This document shows positions 57,253-64,000 of a DNA stretch of 64,000 nucleotides, piece by piece. Origin of the DNA: Cunninghamia lanceolata (Eukaryota; Streptophyta; Pinopsida; Cupressales; Cupressaceae); assembly GCA_027924645.1 (NCBI GenBank), contig BSBN01000187.1:12356001-12420000 (forward strand), read 5' to 3'. Each line of letters starts with the position of its first letter. Position 1 is the first letter of the stretch. The position numbers and the translations under genes were made by a program. Below the pieces are notes generated by a model. That model worked only from the letters and a program-made list of their open reading frames with translations, made no database searches and had not been told where the DNA came from.

Positions 57253-58620
57253 TTTGTTGTTCAATTGGTAAATGTACCAAGTATACCAGATAATGTCACT
57301 CATTTCCAAGTATTTGACTGAGACCAATAGATTGTATACTTTCTCACTTGTAATGAGGTATTTGAAACTCATATCCTTGATGAACAAGAGAGACCTGATG
57401 TATCTTGGGATGAGGAGGACATGATAAACCTGAAAAGTAATTTTCTACCTAAAGGGGTAATAGAACTAGAGAAGATCTTTGATTTTGATGGGGTAGTTAG
57501 ATAGAAAGATCTACCTAAAACTGAGGGGGGTAAGTATGATCTCTTTAACTTAGGAACATAACAAAGTCCACAGAATGTGTTGATTGGAAAAGCTTGTTCT
57601 GAAGAATTAAAAAAATAAATTGTAGAGGTTTTAAAGGAGTATAAACATGTGATAGCTTGGACCTATGAAGATTTGAAAACTTATGATACCTCTATTATAA
57701 CCCATGTAATACCATTAAAACCAAATGTGAAACCTTTTAGACAAAAATAGAGGAAAGTGAATGCTATTTTAGAGCCTCTAATCTTTAAAGAAGTCAAAAA
57801 GTTGTTGTCTACCAGAATAATTTTTCCAGTGAGACATTCAACCTGGGTAGCAAATTTAGTGCCCATAAGGAAGAAAAGTGGAGACATCAGATTGTGTGTA
57901 GACTTTAGGAACCTGAATAAAGCTTCTAAAAAAGACAACTATCCTTTGCCTCCAATAGATGAAGTACTGTAGGCAGTAAATGGAGCTAAGATGATGTCCT
58001 TCTTAGATGGATTTTCAGGGTATAACTAGGTTCTAGTTGACAAGGAAGATAGGTTGAAAACTACATTTACTTGCAAATGGGATAACTATGCATATAGGAG
58101 AATGCCTTTTGGTTTAATAAATGTTGGTGCCACATTTCAGTGAGCCATGGACATTGCATTTCGTGCACTGTTAGGTAAGTGTATTGTTATTTACATGGAT
58201 GATTTGATGGTATATTGTAATGATGCTTCCACTCATGCAGAAGATTTACGGAGAGTGCTAAAAAAGTGTGAAAGGTATGGAATCTCTCTTAACCCAAAGA
58301 TGTGTTCATTTGGTGTAATAGAAGGAAAGTTGTTAGGGCATATTATTTATGAGAATGGGATATCCATTGACCCAGACAGAGTAGAAGGAATTAAAAAGTT
58401 GCAATTGCCTAACAGTAAAAAGGAATTGAAGTCTTTCTTTGGTAAAATTAACTTTGTCAGAAAGTTTATTACAGGATTTGTAGAAATTGTGTAGCCATTA
58501 AATGCAATGCTAAAGAAAGATGCAAAAATAGAGTGGATGCCAGTAGCTAAGGCTACATTCAAGGACATTAAAGAGGCTATTTTTGATGCTCCTATATTAG
58601 CTAGTCCAAATTACATTAAA
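57253..58620 (+). pseudogene. Reverse transcriptase of element C
   Basis: After a linker (LKEYKHVIAWTYEDLKTYD) come RT motifs in order: [70 protein letters not shown] (catalytic YMDD intact), LNPKMCSFGV, LGHIIYENGI and LKSFFGKINFVRKFI. Stops, several of them TAG at Gln positions, lie at 57250, 57751, 57970, 58027, 58141 and 58492, while the frame itself is continuous from 55906 to about 58640. Confidence 0.92.
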
Positions 58621-59120
58621 CCATTTTAAATCTATTCGTTTGCATCTGCGCATTCAGTTGCAACTGCTCTGACAAAAAAAGGAGAAGAAAATTAGGAAAC
58701 ACTATCGCTTTCATGAGTGCTCCATTGAAGGATGCATAGTTGAAGTACTTAGACACAGAAAGGCAGGCTTTTATGTTAGTACGAGCAGTGAAAAAGTTTA
58801 GGCATTACATCTTGAGAAGCCAGGTAAAAGTCATAGTACCTCATGCAGTAGTGAAAATGTTATTAATGAAAAATGAGCCTGGAGAGAAAAGAGAAAAGTG
58901 GATCGTAGTGTTGCAGGAGTTTGACATGGAGATTATTCCTATGAAGTTGGTTAGAGGCCAAGCCTTGGTACAAACAATAGCTAATACTAACCCCAATTTG
59001 GTAAAACAACAATATGTGTTGAACACTAAAGATGAACTAGGTTGGTATGATGACTCAAATAGATTCCTTATATCTAAAAGTATCCCCATCAAAAGAAGTC
59101 TTCTCAGAGGAGAGCCCTAA
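58621..59120 (+). pseudogene. Degenerate gypsy RNase H of element C
   Basis: The position normally held by the gypsy RNase H. The segment reads IYSFASAHSVATAL where active enzymes have DAS, so the first catalytic Asp is missing. After a frameshift near 58680 come LKYLDTERQAFMLVRAVKKF and RHYILRSQVKVIVPHAVVKM, followed by KWIVVLQEFDMEI. Loss of catalytic residues here, beside an intact separate RNase H upstream, fits the idea that the upstream module took over the activity. Confidence 0.8.
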
Positions 59121-60268
59121 AGATAAAAGCACAGAGATATATGGTACAAGGAGGTTTATTTTTCAAGAAGAACCATGAAGGCATATATTTAAGGTGCTTG
59201 AACAAAAATGAAGCAGATAAGGTGCTGTTGGAACTACATAATAAATATGGAACAACTCATGGTTCCCATTTGGCAACTACTCATAAAATTTTGAGGTCAG
59301 GGTACTATTGGCCAACAATATTTAAGGATATGGAAAACCATATCCGAAGTTGTCACACATGTCAAATTATAGCAGACAAAGGGAGAAATCAGGCTAATCC
59401 ACTACAGCCAGTTATTGAGCCTAGGCCATTTGTACAATGGAGACTAGATTATATTGGAGTCATTAATATTCCATCCTCTACTAGACACAAATTTATATTG
59501 ACTGTGACGGACTATTGTACAAGGTGGATAGAGGCAACATTCTGCAAGTTTTCTACTACTGAAGTGGTCATCAAATTTCTTGAGGAGAACATCATCACCA
59601 GGTTTGGGGCTTCCTATTCTCTGGTATTTGACAATAGCTCAACTTTCTTGTCTTTGAAGTTTTCTAAATGGGCATTTGAATATGGAATAGTTCTTAAGTT
59701 TTCTTCAAATTATTATCCTTAGGGTAATGGGTTAGCCGAATCTACTAACAAAATCTTGTTGGACATCATCAAGAAACTAATTGTTAAAAATCCTAAAGAG
59801 TGGAATACACTGTTGAAATATGCTCTATGGGTAGACAGAACAAAGGTTAAGGCAGCCTTAGGCAATGCACAATATCACTTAGTATATGGGATGGATCCCA
59901 TACTTCCAGTGAACTTGAGAATACCTACTTGGAAATTTGCTAATGAATACCTAGGCTTTGATGATCATAGAGAAGCTAGGTTGGTCCAGATGTTACAATT
60001 GGATGAGAAAAGAGACCAAGCTATAGATAAATTTACAAAGCATCAGGCTGTAGTTAAAAGGTGGTTTGATAAGAGAGCAAGAATCAAAACATTCAAAATA
60101 TTAGATCTAGTATTGTGTTGGGATAAAGCTCATGAAAAGAAAGGGAACCATGGAAAATTTGATAAATTGTGGTTAGGTCCACTACAAGTTTTAGAAATAA
60201 TAGGGAACAATACTTTTAAGCTCAAAACCTTAACTGGCGAAGATATGCCATTACCTATTAATGGCTAA
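59121..60268 (+). pseudogene. Integrase of element C
   Basis: Zinc domain (ELHNKYGTTHGSHLA, CHTCQ). Catalytic core with Asp in WRLDYIGVI, Asp in LVFDNSSTF and Glu in NGLAESTNK, so all three catalytic acids remain. One TAG (59720-59722) interrupts the core at a Gln position. The rest (AQYHLVYGMDPILPVNLRIP, DKLWLGPLQVLEI, FKLKTLTGEDMPLPING) is the integrase C-terminus, ending at 60268. Apart from the TAG the frame is open from 59141. Confidence 0.92.
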
Positions 60269-61229
60269 CATCTTAAGCATTATTTTTAGGCTTAGAAGGT
60301 AAGTCAACCCTATTGTGTATCATATTGTAAATACTATTGGTGTGTGGGTTTTTTTGGTTTTGTTTGTTTGTTCTATTGGTTGTTTTATGGTATTCTTGGT
60401 TTGTTGTTTGGTGGTTTGTTGTGTTTCTTTAGCAGGGATGTTTGTTTTGATTTAAGGTATATAGGAACAAACTAGCAACCACTGAAAACAATAGAAAATT
60501 TAAGGAATTTAGGTAAATCATTTGAAACTTATGCATAACTTGTTAGGACTTTCATGAATGTAAGGTGATATTTATCCTGTGAAGGATTTTATTCAATAAG
60601 TGTGCATTGAAGCATTTAAAGAGAGTTTTTCACAATGACAAACCTAAATTCCTTGGGTTTGTTGAGCATACCAGTGTAGGTGTTAAGTGAAAAAATCAAA
60701 GGTCACCCTTGCTACCATTGCAATTCTCAGCTTAATTATAGCAAGTGACCACACCTTGCATTATGAGCTTACAATGATAATATCTCATGAACTTATAAGT
60801 TATACAAAATTAAAAATACAAAAGAAAGAAGGATTATATTGAAAATCCAAATTAAGTCATCTAAGTAACTCTATCGAGGCTATGGACACCTACTGGTAGT
60901 GGGCCTCTACTTAGGAGAATTGCAATGATAACCTTGTCAGGGCTATGGACGCTTGCTGCCAGCAAGGCTCTATCTGGTTGGCTATGAGGGATGAAGCCAA
61001 CTACGTAGTTTAACACCAGTCACTAGTGTTTTCAACTCATCTTCAAGATGAGGATTATTAATCACGTGCAAGCACTTAAACTCTATTGAAAGATTCATAC
61101 CCCCTTATTGAATACATTCAGTCTAAGTTGAATAATAGTTTACATATGAGGAAGTTGGAAGTTATGAATCTATTTCATTTTGTTTCTTTAATGATTTAAA
61201 TTTAGTTGTTTTATTTGGTTGCTAGTTGT
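60269..61229 (+). other. 3' untranslated region of element C
   Basis: 960 bp without a supported gene. Two related phrases, GGCTATGGACACCTACTGG (60878) and GGCTATGGACGCTTGCTGC (60940), each precede a short hairpin. No clear polypurine tract adjoins the LTR; the nearest purine-rich run is GAGGAAGTTGGAAG at 61149. Confidence 0.6.
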
Positions 61230-64000
61230 TGTGATGTTCACAACATGCCCCATTTTACCCTTTAGAAAAATGAGGACCCCTGCTGTGGCTGTTTCCTTTT
61301 TGGTTGGTGTGTTTGGTCCTGCTTGGTGGTAAAAGGGAAAAGGGTAAGTGTTACAAACATGTTGAAAATCAAAATACCCAGTACTAGAGATAAAATAGAG
61401 GGTACTAATGAATTATTTGTGAAAAGTGATCAGGGTTTGCCTTTTGAACCATTTTGAAATTCTTAGTATTTTGTGAAATATGAAGGTTTTGATAAAATGC
61501 ACTATTCTAGAATTTGTATTTCATATACAAATTTATTTGTATATGAGGTCTTTATATTATCATGTTGTATTTAATCAGGCTATTGTATCTTGTTGGTTGC
61601 ATGCATATTTTGAATGTTCATACCCTTTTGTATACAAGACGAGACCCAATTGAGTTCAAAAGTTGAGTGAATAAAGTGGCAAGTTCGCGTTTACATTTGA
61701 ATTTGTCTATATATTCAAGACTGTCGCATTCAATATACAAAGTGGCAAATATACTTACTTGAACTCAAAACAAGTATGCAATATGATTTATAAGAGTTGA
61801 AGTATTATTTTATGTTGCATCACATTTTGTATGTATTAACTTTTGCATCTTAAATACACATACAAATGCGGATCTCAAGCGAGAGTTAAAGATGGTTTAA
61901 AATTGGTGGGGCCCACAGGTTATTGTCATAAAAGATTTTAATAGGCAAAAAAGAGGTTAAGTATTGATATATACAAAATTGGACCCGAAGATGAATTAGA
62001 CGATGATGTATAATAAAACAGGTTCCGCATTTTGTATGTATGTCATATACAAAGGGGATATACAAAAGGCAAAGATACAAAGATACAAAATTGGAAGTAA
62101 CAAAAGGTTAAAAATAGTTAAATATGCATTAAGTCTGCAATTGCATATTAGGATGTACATGTGACATGTACATCACAGGATACAAAAGGAGATACAAACA
62201 GGGTAAATGAAAAACCTGACGGTGATTTAAAAGTGGTCTAAACTAACCAGTGTCCACATTTTGTATGTATGAAAGATTGTATGCATAGAAACATGATATA
62301 CAAGAGGGTTAAGATACAAATGTGGAATGGACATGGAATTAATGCGAATTTGGTAATTTCTTTAGGTCCACAGTGGTATGTTGCAATGTATGTATCATAT
62401 ATACATTGTTGAATACAAAAGAGTAAATACAATGTTGGCCATGAAATTAAATACAGTTTGTTCTATACACCGACACAAGTCTAAACATGTATGTTTTTAT
62501 AATATGTAAAGGTATGTACAAAGTGATATGCAAACTCATGTGCAAAGTGATATGCAAACTCATCTGCAAAATGTGAAATACAAAGAGAGCGGATATGAGT
62601 AATAAAACATACACAAGTCTAAAATGCAAAATTAGAATGGGAAAAGGGGTGTTATTTGAATTGCATGTATTTATTACTACATTTAATGTACAACTAATGG
62701 TAAAGATGCAAATTTGAATGTGATAAAAGGTAAAATCAATTGTGTTATTTTACAATTGCTTTCAAAAGTAAAAATTGCAGAGAGTTCACTTAGTCAAAAA
62801 TGTGATTCAAGAATAGAACATGAATGGTCAATGGCAAGAAGTTTAAACGGTAAATCACTATCCAACAGGAGGTTGTGAATTACATGTATGTACTTACAAC
62901 GATGTTGAATTATAGTTAGGGTAAATTAGGGGTTAATTACAGTAATTTGATTGTGAAAATAATGGAAAATCATTAATCATTATTTTATTCATTTATGCAA
63001 ACATAATGTGATACTATTAAATCTTTGTTAGCATAAATATGAAGTAATCCTAGGGTAAAAAGTTAAAAGGACATGAAATTGTGATAAAAAACCCTAGAAT
63101 TATACACAAGGAGAAGGGTAAAAGGGGTATAATTTATATCCATAGGATGGCACCGAGAAAAAAGAAGGTAAATACCATAGCTAAGGAAGGAGAGAAAGTG
63201 AAAAAGGAGAGAAAATCGTGGAAGGAAACTGTTAGAGAAGAGTTGCCACCAGTTCAAGGATTTCCAACTATGATATTTAGCCAGGGGGAATAGTTATAGA
63301 CACGAATATTTGGCATTATGATGCAGAAGAAGTATTACAAAAGGTCACGGCATCTGATGCTTCAGATGACATGAAGAAGATCTAGGAGAAAAGGTTATAT
63401 AGGGCCGCAGGGTTCCCCTTAGCTATGGAAGCTAGGGTTTTGGTATTAGAATGCATGGAGAGATATAACTTGGCTACCAGACAAGTAATGCATAATGGCA
63501 GAAGCATTACAGACTTATCTACAGAGGGCATAGCCCAAACTTTTGGACTTGAAATTAAAGAGACAATGATGGTTATTGATACGGATCCGTGTGCAGCTAA
63601 TTATACAAAAATGAGAGAGAATGCAAGAGTGTTATTTTATGTGAATGGTACACAGCTGAAAATAAACCTAAGGCTACTGTGAGGGTTCCTAAAAGTTTAT
63701 ATAGAATTGACTTTAAAGAAGAAATTTATTTCATGATTACAATGTTGAGCAGGTTGGTTGGACTAAGAGATGTGACTAAATTTGAGCCTTGGATGTTTAG
63801 TGTTATATAGTATATTAGATCAAAGGATAAAATTATTCATTGGGCTAGGACCATTAGTATGACAATAAATAGGCAGATAATGGCATTTAGAAAAAATAGA
63901 TGGTTCAGTATGTCTTCTTATGTGATATATGCATTGGTTACTGAAATGCCTCCACTAACTGGAATAAGAGTAGTAGAAACTTTGGGAAGTGGCCCAGGCC
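61230..64000 (+). repeat. 3' LTR of element C, cut by window end
   Basis: Starts TGTGATGTTCACAACATG and matches 24829-27577 along its whole visible length with scattered substitutions and small indels. It includes the first part of the long reading frame. Confidence 0.85.
63147..64000 (+). pseudogene. LTR-encoded protein, copy in 3' LTR of C (partial)
   Basis: Same start (MAPRKKKVN) and same break at the five-G run (near 63287) as the 5' copy. Further damage: a TAG at about 63383 where the 5' copy has Trp, and a one-base loss near 63610 that shifts the frame after AANYTKMREN. Recognisable blocks are LVLECMERYNLATRQVMHN and the LSTEGIAQTFGLEIKE segment. It runs off the window. Confidence 0.78.

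Larger units (their letters stand above)
24829..64000 (+). mobile_element. Giant-LTR Ty3/gypsy element C, right end beyond window
   Basis: The repeat starting TGTGATGTTCACAACA at 24829 returns at 61230 and runs to the window end, carrying the same non-coding leader and the same long reading frame. Between them lie a primer site (46601), gag (46958), protease, RNase H, RT, a second RNase H and integrase (ending 60268), all on the plus strand. Without element D the 5' LTR is about 7,150 bp. The separate minus-strand solo LTR G (6,916 bp) has the same layout and related ends. The possible target duplication on the left is CCTAT (24824-24828); its partner is outside the window. No clear polypurine tract is visible at 61229. 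Confidence 0.82.

Noticed and set aside
24829..64000. Reading the two large repeats as a host gene duplicated in tandem
   Set aside because: A primer site and a full gag-pol lie between them, and a related solo LTR with the same layout is present, so an LTR explanation fits better.
1..64000. CRISPR arrays, bacterial operons, rRNA or tRNA genes
   Set aside because: No spaced direct repeats of that kind. The only tRNA-like sequences are primer binding sites, and all coding content is plant LTR-element type.

Overview
The window is plant nuclear DNA made almost entirely of nested LTR retrotransposons. It is AT-rich, has no host gene I can support, and carries Ty1/copia and Ty3/gypsy elements with initiator-Met-type primer sites, a chromodomain gypsy, and a gypsy with two RNase H modules. 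This density of old nested elements fits a large plant genome such as a gymnosperm's. The species cannot be told from the sequence.

Left half (1-24828). A truncated minus-strand copia element (B; LTR 1185-3323, polymerase remains 3665-4228 and 18790-19399) was hit by a second minus-strand copia element (A, 4229-18784, duplication ACCAC). A was in turn hit by a plus-strand chromodomain gypsy (7426-14702, duplication GATTC/GATTA). To the right lie unassigned DNA with a cluster of strong inverted repeats (20605-20867), a compound microsatellite (22813-23011) and a copia-type LTR fragment (23284-24828).

Right half (24829-64000). One very large plus-strand gypsy element (C) fills the rest. Its LTR is about 7.1 kb once insertions are removed (24829-46595), and its 3' LTR starts at 61230 and runs off the window. 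The LTR contains a long reading frame of about 1,370 codons upstream of a TATA-like box, so it lies in U3. The internal region reads primer site, gag, protease, RNase H, reverse transcriptase, second (degenerate) RNase H, integrase. Inside gag-pol sits a 6.9 kb minus-strand solo LTR (G, 48914-55829) from a related family. It carries a homologous long frame, which independently supports an LTR-encoded protein.

The 5' LTR of C is split by element D (27684-42295). D has no polymerase but encodes a coiled coil, a G-patch and a CCHC zinc knuckle. D is split by E (28940-34107), a gag-protease-only element, and by F (36668-41993), another gag-protease-only element with 1,539-bp LTRs and a perfect GATAT duplication. 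F is related to the chromodomain gypsy on the left.

The most interesting signals are the LTR-encoded protein family, the RNase H placed before RT in C, the G-patch gene in D, and the two gag-only elements. Nearly all genes are decayed, often by TAG where glutamine (CAG) is expected.
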